A stretch of 64,000 nucleotides of DNA from Polycladomyces subterraneus (GCF_030433435.1 NZ_JANRHH010000019.1:62001-126000), one strand, 5' to 3'. Shown: positions 36,212 to 45,392, counted from the stretch's first letter. Made by a program: numbers and translations. Notes: generated by a model not told the origin, from the sequence alone.

Positions 36212-37612
36212 ATGATGAATCCTCATCGGAGACAAACAACGGAAGAATGGGACTTTGAAGCGGTGATCGGGAAACTGTTCGACGACCTGATCATCACCGA
36301 TGAACGGGGACGCATTCTCACGGTCAACGGCGACTTTGAGAAAATGTATGGTCAGCCGTCCCATCAATTGGTTGGAAAAACGGTGGCGGAATTGGAGAAA
36401 CAACGGGTGTTTTATCCTTCCGTCACATTGCGTGTACTGGAAACGGGAGAAAAACAGACCGCCGTGCAACAAACGAAAAGCGGGCGTCGGATGCTGGTCA
36501 CAGGCCTGCCCGTGTTTGACAAAAACGGACAGTTGCGATGGGTGGTATGTATCTCGCGGGATATCACCGAACCAGTTCGATTGCGCGAACATTTGGCTGT
36601 CTTGGAAAAAGAAGTGGACCGTTTGCAGGCGGAGCTGGAGGTCCTGCGGCGCGACCGGATGACGAATGAACCGATCGTCGCGGCGAGCAAAGCGATGCAA
36701 CAGGTGTTGGAGACGGCGCGAAAAGCAGCCAAAGTGGATGTGAACATCCTGTTGCTGGGCGAGTCCGGTGTCGGCAAAACGGCATTGGCGCGTTGGATTC
36801 ACCAGCACAGTGCCCGAGCCGGAGGTCCGTTGATAGAGGTGAATTGCGGCGCGATCCCGGAGGCGCTGTTGGAATCGGAGTTGTTCGGATACGAAGCGGG
36901 TGCGTTTACTGGCGCACAACGGAAAGGAAAGCCAGGATTTGCGGAATTGGCCGACGGCGGAACACTGTTTTTCGATGAAATCGCCGAATTGTCACCCGCC
37001 TCCCAGGTGAAGGTGTTAAAACTGATTCAAGAAAAGCGGTTTTATCGGGTGGGCGGGACGGAAGCGCGGTCATCCAATTTTCGTCTGATCGCCGCAACCA
37101 ATCAGGATTTGGAACAACTCGTCAAAGAGGGGCGATTCCGTCAGGATTTGTATTATCGTCTCAATGTGGTTCCGATCGTCATTCCGCCGCTTCGGGAGCG
37201 GAAAGAAGATATCGTCCTGTTAATCCGTTCGTTGATGGAGACGATTTGTCGCAAATATGGCGTTCACAAAACGGTGGACCCGCAAGTGGTGGACTGGCTG
37301 ACACAACTGTCGTGGAAGGGAAATGTCCGGGAACTAGAAAACCTGTTGGAACGTTTGGTGGTGACGACGGAATCCACGGTAATCCGCATGGACGATATGC
37401 CGGAGCCGTACAGGCAATCGGGAACGCTCCCCGCTTTGCGATGGGAAAAAGGGCGAACGCTGAATGTCATCCTGAATGAGGTGGAACGAGAAGTCTTGCT
37501 GTCGGTGGCCAAAAAAGGGCGAACCACCGCACAAATCGCTTCTCTGTTGGGCGTCAGTCAACCGACTGTCGTACGCAAATTGAAAAAACACGGCATTCGC
37601 CTGCATGGCTGA
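36212..37612 (+). CDS. Sigma-54-dependent activator with PAS sensor
   Basis: Enhancer-binding protein of 466 residues. A PAS domain occupies about residues 12-125, followed by a short coiled-coil linker (REHLAVLEKEVDRLQAELEV). The AAA+ domain begins near residue 150: Walker A GESGVGKTA near 183, GAFTGA near 230, which contacts sigma-54, and Walker B GGTLFFDEIAELSP. The C-terminal helix-turn-helix is TAQIASLLGVSQPTVVRKLK. GGAGGGATG precedes the ATG. A near-consensus -24/-12 promoter lies 84 bases downstream of its stop, ahead of an aminotransferase-permease operon, the obvious target. The PAS ligand is probably an amino acid or derivative (inference). Confidence 0.93.
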   Translation: MMNPHRRQTTEEWDFEAVIGKLFDDLIITDERGRILTVNGDFEKMYGQPSHQLVGKTVAELEKQRVFYPSVTLRVLETGEKQTAVQQTKSGRRMLVTGLPVFDKNGQLRWVVCISRDITEPVRLREHLAVLEKEVDRLQAELEVLRRDRMTNEPIVAASKAMQQVLETARKAAKVDVNILLLGESGVGKTALARWIHQHSARAGGPLIEVNCGAIPEALLESELFGYEAGAFTGAQRKGKPGFAELADGGTLFFDEIAELSPASQVKVLKLIQEKRFYRVGGTEARSSNFRLIAATNQDLEQLVKEGRFRQDLYYRLNVVPIVIPPLRERKEDIVLLIRSLMETICRKYGVHKTVDPQVVDWLTQLSWKGNVRELENLLERLVVTTESTVIRMDDMPEPYRQSGTLPALRWEKGRTLNVILNEVEREVLLSVAKKGRTTAQIASLLGVSQPTVVRKLKKHGIRLHG

Positions 37613-37617
37613 TTCAT

Positions 37618-37644
37618 TTTTGGATCACAATTCAATTTTGGATC
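37618..37644 (+). promoter_or_regulatory. Possible upstream activator sites
   Basis: TTTTGGATC occurs twice as direct repeats 18 bases apart, about 55-75 bases upstream of the -24 element. Such paired sites suit a sigma-54 activator dimer or hexamer. No binding data; call rests on position and repetition. Confidence 0.4.
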
Positions 37645-37695
37645 GACCCAACCGGAGAAAAACGACGTTCGGCAGCAAAATATACGGCCCTCAAC

Positions 37696-37711
37696 TTGGC
37701 ACGAAGATTGC
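37696..37711 (+). promoter_or_regulatory. Sigma-54 (-24/-12) promoter
   Basis: TTGGCAC-N5-TTGC matches the sigma-54 consensus TGGCAC-N5-TTGC exactly. It lies about 48 bases upstream of the aminotransferase start and just behind the activator gene. Confidence 0.9.
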
Positions 37712-37758
37712 TTGTATTCAGGAGTGAGGAAACATGCTTCAGAAGGAGGCGGCAATGG

Positions 37759-39129
37759 ATGAACGAACATACCATGACGGCCCCATCGGCAAAAGAGTGG
37801 TGGGAAAAGGATCGACAACTGATTTGGCACCAGATGGCACGGTATCACTCCGACGCGCACCCGCTGGTGGTGACGCGGGCTGAAGGTGCGTGGGTGACTG
37901 ACGTGGAAGGGCGGAAGTATTTGGACGGGATGGCGGGATTGTGGTGTGTCAATGCTGGATACGGCAGACAAGAGCTGGCCCGGGCGGCATACGAGCAATT
38001 AATCGAGATGCCGTACTACCCCCTCACGCAAAGCCATCTGCCTGCGATCCGGTTGGGTGAGAAATTGCGGGAGTGGTTGGGGGACGATTATTTATTCTTC
38101 TTTTCTAACAGCGGTTCGGAGGCCAACGAGACGGCTTTCAAAATCGCCCGTCAATACCATCGCCAAAATGGCGAGCCGAACCGTTACAAGTTTCTCTCTC
38201 GCTACCGAGCCTATCATGGCAATACGCTGGGGGCGATGTCGGCGACGGGACAGGCTCAGCGCAAGTACCGGTATGAACCGTTGGTTCCGGGTTTTCTCCA
38301 GGTCCCACCTCCGGACTGTTACCATTGTCCTTTTGGTAAAGCACCGGATTCCTGCGCCAGGGAGTGCGCGGAAATTTTTGACTATACGATGAATTGGGAA
38401 ATTGACCGGACCGTGGCCGGTGTCATTATGGAGCCGATCATCACGGGCGGCGGCATCCTCATCCCTCCTGACGATTATTTACGTCGGGTGAGAGAGATTT
38501 GCGACCGGCATGGTGCGCTGTTGATCATCGATGAAGTGATTTGCGGGTTTGGCCGTACTGGCAAGCCGTTCGGATTCATGCATTACGGCATCCAACCTGA
38601 CATTGTCACGATGGCCAAAGGTATCACCAGCGGGTATCTCCCCTTGGCAGTCACTGCAGTGCGCAAAGAATTGTTTGAAGCGTTCAAAGGGACGGAGGAA
38701 TATGATCACTTCCGTCACGTCAACACTTTCGGAGGTAATCCGGCCGCATGTGCGTTGGCGGTCGAGAACCTGAACATCCTTGAAAAGGAAAAATTGGTGG
38801 AACGATCTGCAACATTGGGTGAACAGATCCTGGAGTCGTTGTCCGATATGGAAGATCTGCCGCATGTGGGTCAGATTCGAGGCAAGGGTCTGTTGATTGG
38901 AATCGAGCTGGTGGAGGATAAGGAAACACGTCAACCGGCCAACTCGGATCGGGTCAATGCGGTGGTCGCCACATGTAAGGATCTGGGCGTGTTGGTCGGC
39001 AAAAACGGGGACACGGTGGCCGGTTTCAACAATGTGATCGCCATCTCCCCGCCGTTGTCCCTGACGGATGAAGATGCGGCCCTCCTCGTCAATAAGGTGA
39101 AACAGGCGTTGCGGGAGCACGCGAGTTGA
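37759..39129 (+). CDS. Class III omega-amino acid/pyruvate-type aminotransferase
   Basis: PLP-dependent aminotransferase of 456 residues. The fold-type I class III pattern is clear: YLDGMAGLWCVNAGYGRQEL, FFFSNSGSEANETAFKIARQ, YHGNTLGAMSATG, then LLIIDEVICGFGRTGKPFGF with the cofactor Asp and TMAKGITSGYLPL with the PLP lysine. HVNTFGGNPAACA follows. Close relatives transaminate omega-amino acids such as beta-alanine, GABA or putrescine. The start at 37759 is set by AAGGAGG. Expression is very likely sigma-54-dependent. The permease gene follows after 27 bases. Confidence 0.92.
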   Translation: MNEHTMTAPSAKEWWEKDRQLIWHQMARYHSDAHPLVVTRAEGAWVTDVEGRKYLDGMAGLWCVNAGYGRQELARAAYEQLIEMPYYPLTQSHLPAIRLGEKLREWLGDDYLFFFSNSGSEANETAFKIARQYHRQNGEPNRYKFLSRYRAYHGNTLGAMSATGQAQRKYRYEPLVPGFLQVPPPDCYHCPFGKAPDSCARECAEIFDYTMNWEIDRTVAGVIMEPIITGGGILIPPDDYLRRVREICDRHGALLIIDEVICGFGRTGKPFGFMHYGIQPDIVTMAKGITSGYLPLAVTAVRKELFEAFKGTEEYDHFRHVNTFGGNPAACALAVENLNILEKEKLVERSATLGEQILESLSDMEDLPHVGQIRGKGLLIGIELVEDKETRQPANSDRVNAVVATCKDLGVLVGKNGDTVAGFNNVIAISPPLSLTDEDAALLVNKVKQALREHAS

Positions 39130-39156
39130 ATGGCTGACAGATGGGAGGAATGACGG

Positions 39157-40542
39157 GTGAAGGAACAAGGACAACTGCAGAAAAGTCTCAAAATGCGCCA
39201 TATGCGCATGATTTCGATGGGGGGCGTGATCGGTGCCGGGCTGTTTGTCGGCAGCGGTGCGGTCATCCACGCGACCGGGCCGGCAGCCGTGATCTCGTAT
39301 TTGCTGGCGGGTGTATTGATTGTCTTGGTCATGCGTATGTTGGGAGAGATGGCGGCGGCACATCCCTCCATTGGGTCGTTTGCTGAGTACGGTCGAGTGG
39401 CGTTGGGCGGTTGGGCCGGTTTCTCGATCGGGTGGTTGTATTGGTATTTCTGGGTCATCGTCGTGGCGGTGGAGGCGACTGCGGGTGCAGGCATTCTGCA
39501 ATATTGGCTGCCCGGCGTGCCGTTGTGGGTGTTGAGTTTGGTCTTGATGGTGCTATTGACACTGACCAATGTCATTTCCGTCCGCTCGTACGGGGAATTT
39601 GAATATTGGTTTGCCTCGATCAAGGTGGGGGCCATCGTCGTCTTCATGATCCTGGGCGGCCTGTATGTCCTGGGATTGTGGCCGGGTACGTCGATGAACT
39701 TCTCCAATCTCTACGCTCACGGCGGGTTCGCCCCCCACGGGTATACCTCCATCCTCCAGGGGATCGTGATTGTCATCTTTTCGTTTGTCGGATCGGAGAT
39801 CGTCACCATCGCCGCTGCCGAATCGTCCGAACCCGAAAAGGCAGTAGCCAAGGCGACCAACTCCGTGATCTGGCGCGTGCTGATTTTCTACATCGGGTCG
39901 ATCTTGCTGGTGGTCACGATGTTGCCCTGGAATGCCGCCAGTGTGCTGAAAAGTCCCTATGTCAGCGCGTTATCGGCGCTCAATATCCCTGCTGCTGATC
40001 AGATCATGAATGTCATCGTGTTGACGGCGGTCCTTTCCTGCCTCAACTCCGGTTTGTACACCTCGTCACGGATGTTGTACGCATTGGCGAAAAAGGGGGA
40101 TGCCCCTCGTTGGTTCATGCACCTCAATGGCCGGGGAGTTCCCATTCGCGCCATCCTTCTGGGGACGGTTATTGGTTACCTGTCCGTCGTCATGTCGTAT
40201 GTGTCGCCGGATCAAGTGTTCCTGTTCCTCGTCAACTCGTCAGGTGTAGTCGCATTGTTCATTTACCTGCTGATCGCAGTCTCCCAGCTCCGCATGCGCG
40301 CCCGGCTGGAGAGGGAACGGCCGGAGAGGTTGCAAGTTCGGATGTGGGGCTATCCCATACTCACCTATCTGACCATCGCCGGCATGTTGGCGGTGATCGG
40401 GTCCATGGCGTGGATTCCCTCGATGCGGTCCCAGTTGTGGGCCAGCTTGCTCAGTTGGTTGGTGGTGTTGGTGGCTTATGCGTTGCGCTACCGGTGGAGT
40501 GTGAGCGAATCGGATGACGTATCGCAAACGGAAAAGGCTTAA
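39157..40542 (+). CDS. APC-family amino-acid permease
   Basis: Membrane transporter of 461 residues with 12 predicted helices, of the AAT branch (GabP/ProY-like). The N-terminus LKMRHMRMISMGGVIGAGLF VGSG carries the GxIGxGLF motif; ENVISVRSYGEFEYWFASIK and FSFVGSEIVTIAAAES are family segments. The GTG start has GGGAGG upstream. It shares the sigma-54 promoter with the aminotransferase, so it probably imports that enzyme's amino donor. Terminator at 40608. Confidence 0.92.
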   Translation: MKEQGQLQKSLKMRHMRMISMGGVIGAGLFVGSGAVIHATGPAAVISYLLAGVLIVLVMRMLGEMAAAHPSIGSFAEYGRVALGGWAGFSIGWLYWYFWVIVVAVEATAGAGILQYWLPGVPLWVLSLVLMVLLTLTNVISVRSYGEFEYWFASIKVGAIVVFMILGGLYVLGLWPGTSMNFSNLYAHGGFAPHGYTSILQGIVIVIFSFVGSEIVTIAAAESSEPEKAVAKATNSVIWRVLIFYIGSILLVVTMLPWNAASVLKSPYVSALSALNIPAADQIMNVIVLTAVLSCLNSGLYTSSRMLYALAKKGDAPRWFMHLNGRGVPIRAILLGTVIGYLSVVMSYVSPDQVFLFLVNSSGVVALFIYLLIAVSQLRMRARLERERPERLQVRMWGYPILTYLTIAGMLAVIGSMAWIPSMRSQLWASLLSWLVVLVAYALRYRWSVSESDDVSQTEKA

Positions 40543-40607
40543 GCAGTGGGTCGGTTGTGGTTGCGGGTGCAGGGAGATCGGAGCCAGTACAACATTAGAA
40601 ACAACGT

Positions 40608-40640
40608 GGCGCTTCGACCGAACGGCCGAAGCGCCTTTTC
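40608..40640 (+). terminator. Terminator of the aminotransferase-permease operon
   Basis: GGCGCTTCG / CGAAGCGCC stem followed by TTTTC. Confidence 0.85.
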
Positions 40641-40873
40641 ATATTTACAAAACGACAGCATCAACCATAACCTGGAAATTATGTATCAAATGAGGAATCT
40701 CCTTCCCACAGTTTCCTTATAAATGGGATTCGGATCTGACCTCAACAAAAAGTAAGGATTTATGTAACTGATATTTTTGGGCAAAGGTGAATACGAACGC
40801 CTTAAATGGAATAGAATTTACGGAAATTTGAGTCAATGAAGATATTGAGATTTGATTGTTTTACTCATCTCGC

Positions 40874-40892
40874 ATATCTCGCAGGAAGATAT
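40874..40892. promoter_or_regulatory. Inverted repeat upstream of the APC gene
   Basis: ATATCT-N7-AGATAT lies 38 bases before the start of the APC transporter, in an AT-rich 290-base leader. It could be an operator. Nothing else is recognisable between 40641 and 40929. Confidence 0.35.
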
Positions 40893-40929
40893 CTGAGTAT
40901 TCGATCTATAAACTGAAAGGAGAGACGGT

Positions 40930-42534
40930 ATGGAAGGAACTTTTAAGAAAAAGTTAAGCCTGCTCGATTTGACCTTTCTGGGTCTTGGTTCCATCATCGG
41001 GTCTGGTTGGCTGTTGGCATCCATGAACGGAGCGAAGTACGCTGGATCTATTGCCTGGGTGGCCTGGGTGGGCGGTGCCATCGCGGTCTTATTAATCGGT
41101 CTGGTATACGGGGAATTGGCTGCGGCACTACCGCGTGCTGGCGGTTTTGTTCGATATCCGGAATACACGCACGGATCGCTGGTTGGCTTTTTGTCGGGTA
41201 TGGCTTCATTGCTCGCGTATTCTAGTGTTGCTGGAATTGAAGTTGAGGCGGTCGTAAGCCATGCATCCTACTACTGGCCAGCTCTGATGGGCAGCGCCGG
41301 TCCATCCCTCACGGGTCGCGCCATTGAAATCTTACTTCTCCTTTTGTTCTTCCTGTTGAACTATTGGAGTGTGAATGTGTTCGGCAAGATTAATACCATT
41401 ATCACGTTCTTCAAATTCGTTGTTCCGTCCGTGACTATCATCACCTTGTTCTTTTTCTTCAAGGAAGCCAACTTCGCGACTGTGGGCGCCGCCCCAGGTG
41501 GTGCGGAAGGCGTGTTTACGGCCATCTCCGGTGGAGGTATCATCTTTGCTTTCCTTGGTTTCCGCCAAGCGGTCGACTTTGGCGCGGAAGCGAAGAATCC
41601 GCAACGTGATATTCCGCGCGCCATCATTATGGCTGTTACACTCGGTACCATTGTGTATATTCTGCTTCAAGTGACGTTCCTCGGCACTGTTCCGAGTAAC
41701 GCGCTGGCAAGTGGCTGGGGGCACGTTGCTGACTTCATGCCAAAGTCCGCGAACTACCCGTTTGTATGGATTGCGGGTTCACTCGGCTTGAGTTGGTTGT
41801 CGACGCTCCTGTTGGTTGACGCTGTAATCTCACCAGCTGGCACAGGTAACATCTACCTATCAGGTACTGGTCGTGTACTCTACGCGTGGGCCAAAAACCG
41901 CCACTTCTACTCCTGGTTTGCGAAGGTCAATCCACGTACAGGCGTTCCTCGCGCTGCCCTTTGGTTAAGCTTCCTGTTGGCGATTGCTTGGATTTTGCCG
42001 CCCAACACAGACACTTGGTCGAAGCTCGTCGATGCTGTCACATCTGCAACAGTCATGACGTATATGATTGGTCCCATTTCCATGACCTCGATGCGCAAGA
42101 CAATGCCTAACATGAAGCGACCATTCACACTCAAGGGCGGTTCGGTGTTGAGCCCGTTGGCGTTCATCGCAGCCACCTGTATCATCTACTGGGCAGGTTG
42201 GACAACCGACAGCATGCTGATAGGTCTAACGCTCGGCGCATTGGTTTTGTACTTCGCATTTATCGACAAAGACGAATCCACTCGCGCAAGTCTGAAGCAG
42301 GCTTGGAAGTCCGGCGCATGGCTCGTCGTCTACTACATCTTTATTCTGGTGATGTCGTATATCGGCTCGTTTGGTCCGATGAAATCCCCGTGGATACCAG
42401 GTCAATGGGATACCGTGGTCGTTGTCATCGGTGCCATCATCCTGTTTTACTGGGGCGTCAACTCGGCTCTGCCGAAACCGTCGTTCGAGACAGACTCGGA
42501 GGGCGAGGCACCGCCGGAATTTGTGCAAGCCTGA
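40930..42534 (+). CDS. APC superfamily permease
   Basis: Transporter of 534 residues with about 12-14 hydrophobic segments. LDLTFLGLGSIIGSGWLLAS is the first-helix motif of APC amino-acid carriers and GIIFAFLGFRQAVDFGAEAK the helix-6 segment. The long C-terminal part (residues 430-534) adds further helices. The codon use and lower GC of this and the next few kilobases differ from the flanking operons, which may reflect transfer. It is monocistronic with AAAGGAGAG before the ATG. Substrate unknown. Confidence 0.88.
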   Translation: MEGTFKKKLSLLDLTFLGLGSIIGSGWLLASMNGAKYAGSIAWVAWVGGAIAVLLIGLVYGELAAALPRAGGFVRYPEYTHGSLVGFLSGMASLLAYSSVAGIEVEAVVSHASYYWPALMGSAGPSLTGRAIEILLLLLFFLLNYWSVNVFGKINTIITFFKFVVPSVTIITLFFFFKEANFATVGAAPGGAEGVFTAISGGGIIFAFLGFRQAVDFGAEAKNPQRDIPRAIIMAVTLGTIVYILLQVTFLGTVPSNALASGWGHVADFMPKSANYPFVWIAGSLGLSWLSTLLLVDAVISPAGTGNIYLSGTGRVLYAWAKNRHFYSWFAKVNPRTGVPRAALWLSFLLAIAWILPPNTDTWSKLVDAVTSATVMTYMIGPISMTSMRKTMPNMKRPFTLKGGSVLSPLAFIAATCIIYWAGWTTDSMLIGLTLGALVLYFAFIDKDESTRASLKQAWKSGAWLVVYYIFILVMSYIGSFGPMKSPWIPGQWDTVVVVIGAIILFYWGVNSALPKPSFETDSEGEAPPEFVQA

Positions 42535-42549
42535 TTCGACACTTACAGA

Positions 42550-42615
42550 AAAAGTCGCCTGAAAGCCCACGGTTTCAATCGTGGGATGAAAGGCGGCGTT
42601 GCTCGGTGCCCTCTG
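42550..42615 (+). repeat. Nested stem-loop, IS200/IS605-like end
   Basis: CCCACG-gtttcaat-CGTGGG is nested in an outer GTCGCCT / AGGCGGC stem; GCCCTCTGAAGAGGG follows. Most of the inner part recurs at 13267-13293. It lies 75 bases upstream of the IS200 transposase remnant, suggesting an element end. Confidence 0.45.
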
Positions 42616-42687
42616 AAGAGGGAACTTAGAGCAACATTTTTGTTTTTGTTGTTTCAGTATAAATAAAATACTGATATAATTAAAACC

Positions 42688-43001
42688 ATGGGACAAGCAT
42701 ACAGAAGACCAAAAAGACGGTTTCTCTGATTAACTACCACTTTGTTTTCTGCCCACGTTATCGCAGAAAAGTGTTGATAAACCAAGTGAAAGAGCGATTC
42801 AAACAGTTGGTGAAAGACATTTGTCAGGAAAACATCTGGGATATCCTTGTCATGGAAGTGATGCCAGATCACTGTCATCTGTTTTTAAACTGCCTGCCCA
42901 GCCCAGCTTGTGGACGCGCTCATTCTTTGTTAGTACGGCTGAAAACGTTTCAAGTGAAACGATGTGTCGTTAGCCATTACCGAAGCTCAGGAAGAAAATG
43001 A
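42688..43001 (+). pseudogene. tnpA: IS200/IS605-family TnpA remnant
   Basis: The first codons read MGQAYRRPKR, then after a frameshift TVSLINYHFVFCPRYRRKVL and INQVKERFKQLV; the HUH metal-binding motif survives as DHCHLFLN. The frame ends at 43001 after SSGRK, about 105 residues in. The C-terminal helix with the catalytic tyrosine is missing, so the transposase cannot work. TATAAT at 42675 is a fair -10 box. No TnpB gene accompanies it. Confidence 0.85.
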
Positions 43002-43046
43002 GTGTATTCCGGGAGGCACCCCGTGCGATGGGGTGCTTAGTTCATT

Positions 43047-43074
43047 ATGTCCGCTAATCTTATTTAGCGGACAT
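43047..43074. terminator. Perfect hairpin downstream of cls and the TnpA remnant
   Basis: ATGTCCGCTAA / TTAGCGGACAT, an eleven-base-pair stem with a six-base loop; GCACCCC / GGGGTGC forms another stem just before. T-tracts are weak. It lies 107 bases beyond the cls stop and could end its transcript. Confidence 0.45.
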
Positions 43075-43180
43075 TATATGGATTACATTTTTGCCAGCTT
43101 GAAACGGGGTAGTCTAACGAATCTAAAATGGAGGGAACAAGGTAAACCAAAATTGATGGGAAAATTGAGCAACGGAGCGT

Positions 43181-44707
43181 CTATAACAACGGTGAAAGCA
43201 GGCGCGCTCCTTGATCGAGAATGCGCTGTGAAAGAGAGCGGTTCCTCAAATCTTCGGTCCTCAACAGTACGGAATCAGTGAGATCGTGCTCGAATTGCTC
43301 CGTAAGTTCCCTTGCCACGTTGGCACTATACAAGACTTCGCATACCTCGTAGTCCAGGCGAAAACTTCTCATATCATAGTTTGCGGCGCCTACTACGGCA
43401 ATCTCACCATCGATTATCATTAGCTTTGCGTGCAATATACCTTTGTTGTACAGATAGATATGGACCCCGGCTTCCAACAATTCTCCGTAGTATGTACGGC
43501 TTGCAGCGCCTACGATCGTAGTTGTGAGGTCCATTGAGCGAGGAACCAGCAATCTAACTCGAACACCGCGTGCCACGGCTGTCTTTATCGCCATGATAAT
43601 ATCAGCATCGGGAACAAAATAGGGGGTGGTGATGTCAATAGTCTGGGTCGCTTGTGTTAGACAAATGAAGTATGACTGCCGGATGACTTGGGTGGGAATT
43701 CCAGGATTACCTTCTAACGTTTGTACGTACACTTCCTGCAACGCCTCTGTGTTAGCAGTTTCATCACTGGTACCATCCATGGTGCCCATCTCAGCGCCCC
43801 ATTCTGTAGACCATTCAGTAAAAGAGGCACTACCTGGTTGAGCTATGTTCCGCGTCATACGCCTTGGACTCTGAATGGGGATTAGCGTATTTTCAACTAT
43901 TGTTTTCCGTGTCTTCGTCTTCATCCGTTCCGGCGAAGCGATGCTCCAATGGGCGTCGAATACAGCTTGCAAATCGGCTGCAACTTCACCTACGATTCGC
44001 ACATGGTTGTCGCGCCAGAACCCTACATTCGGCTTCATTCCTGTATACTCATACCCGACGTTGATACCACCTGTAAAAGCTTCCTTTCCGTCGATCACGA
44101 CGATCTTACAATGATCCCGGTAATTCCAATTGGACAATACCCAAGGGAAGCGCATGGGAAAAAACGTACTGCATTCAATCCCTGCATCCATCATCCGAAT
44201 GATCTGATGCCGTGGAAATTGTCGGCTTCCCAAACCGTCTCTCAAAAATCGGACCCGAACACCTGCGGAGGACCGTTCGATTAGCAGGTCCGTGATACGT
44301 CTGCCAATTTGGTCATCCCGGTATATGTAATATTCCAGATCAATCGTTCTTTTCGCGTTCTGTATAGATTCGATAAGTTTCTCATATGTTTCAATGCCGT
44401 TTTTAAGCACCTGAACTCGGCCGGTCCGAAGGCCATGTACGGTCAAACGCCGTAAAGCATGAGCAATGACCGAGGCTGAGAGGCTGAATGAATCAGGCAA
44501 CTTATCCGACTTATTGTGCGGAGACGTCAGTCTTTCTCGACGAATGCGCACGGGATTCGATGCGCTGAGATAGAGTCCAAAACCGATAAAAGGCAAAATG
44601 AGGTTGATGGTTAGCCAATTCAAAGCATTGGCTGGCCTTCGTACCTCGCGGATTGCTACGGTTAACATTAAGAACATGTTTAATAGGTACAGCCAAAGAA
44701 TCCACAC
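43181..44707 (-). CDS. cls: Cardiolipin synthase
   Basis: Phospholipase D superfamily enzyme of 508 residues that condenses two phosphatidylglycerols into cardiolipin in the membrane. Two N-terminal hydrophobic segments lie at residues 1-17 and 28-47. The two HKD motifs are HCKIVVIDGKEAFTGG (His199) and HAKLMIIDGEIAVVGA (His426). The start is GTG with GAGGGAGGG upstream. It is flanked by ATGTCC-containing repeats. The AT-richer surroundings and the IS remnant suggest a locally rearranged region. Confidence 0.93.
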   Translation of the reverse strand: MWILWLYLLNMFLMLTVAIREVRRPANALNWLTINLILPFIGFGLYLSASNPVRIRRERLTSPHNKSDKLPDSFSLSASVIAHALRRLTVHGLRTGRVQVLKNGIETYEKLIESIQNAKRTIDLEYYIYRDDQIGRRITDLLIERSSAGVRVRFLRDGLGSRQFPRHQIIRMMDAGIECSTFFPMRFPWVLSNWNYRDHCKIVVIDGKEAFTGGINVGYEYTGMKPNVGFWRDNHVRIVGEVAADLQAVFDAHWSIASPERMKTKTRKTIVENTLIPIQSPRRMTRNIAQPGSASFTEWSTEWGAEMGTMDGTSDETANTEALQEVYVQTLEGNPGIPTQVIRQSYFICLTQATQTIDITTPYFVPDADIIMAIKTAVARGVRVRLLVPRSMDLTTTIVGAASRTYYGELLEAGVHIYLYNKGILHAKLMIIDGEIAVVGAANYDMRSFRLDYEVCEVLYSANVARELTEQFEHDLTDSVLLRTEDLRNRSLSQRILDQGARLLSPLL

Positions 44708-44738
44708 TAATGAATCCCTCCCTCATTCATTCTATAAG

Positions 44739-44766
44739 TAAGATGTCCAAATTTAAGATGTCCAAA
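44739..44766 (-). repeat. Direct repeats in the cls leader
   Basis: TAAGATGTCCAAA occurs twice, 15 bases apart, 32-60 bases upstream of the cls start. A further ATGTCC-attaac-GGACAT palindrome lies at 44908-44925. They might be regulator sites. Confidence 0.4.
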
Positions 44767-45224
44767 CTGTAATGCGCGTATACGATTGGAATTTCAAATG
44801 ATACGTTCGGGAGTAAACCAAACTTACATGATAGCACAACCACCATATTGAATACGCAGGAGAATCGGTCCTTTTACATGTAATGCATACTGCAAACTGT
44901 CACAGTCATGTCCATTAACGGACATATAAAATCAGATCAAAACTGTGCTTATGCAGGTGTGGCGGATATTTCCGTCTTTTGACATCTCTGAGTGAGTGTT
45001 AATAGAGGAGAGTCTCAACCTTACCCATAGGACAAGCGGGGGGAAATGTGTAAACGGCGGGGTTAATTTTCTGACGGATATTAGGTGTACGGCATTTTAG
45101 TACCCCTATTACGCATGCTATGAGAACAATAGGAAATAATTTAGTCACCATTGCTGCACCATGGTGGCAGTTGTGTTGCACATAATGTCAATATTGGCTG
45201 TAGGATATTAGCTCTTAGCTAATT

Positions 45225-45347
45225 ATGAGTAAGTTAAATGCAACAGGACGGGGCAACCGTCCTTCACAGGATCGTCGGCTACTTTCCGCGCTGTTTGAAT
45301 CTGTTTTCATCAGCACGGAATTGGGTACGGCGATCAAAAGCAAATGA
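45225..45347 (+). CDS. Possible small protein of 40 residues
   Basis: ATG at 45225 opens a frame of 40 codons, MSKLNATGRGNRPSQDRR followed by LLSALFESVFISTELG and a basic end, with a TGA at 45345. A strong terminator begins 12 bases after the stop, which argues for a short transcription unit here. The ribosome site is weak (TAGGATA, distant). The sequence is not recognised. The rest of the 44708-45641 gap holds the cls leader repeats and nothing else that I can support. Confidence 0.4.
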   Translation: MSKLNATGRGNRPSQDRRLLSALFESVFISTELGTAIKSK

Positions 45348-45359
45348 TGAGCCAATATC

Positions 45360-45392
45360 AAGCCGGGGGTGATCTAACCCGGCTTGTTTTTT
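45360..45392 (+). terminator. Intrinsic terminator
   Basis: AAGCCGGG / CCCGGCTT stem followed by GTTTTTTG, just after the small 45225 frame. Confidence 0.85.

Noticed and set aside
44999..45181. 60-residue minus-strand frame with a hydrophobic N-terminal part
   Set aside because: No ribosome-binding site before either possible start, no terminator and AT-rich surroundings; not enough to call.
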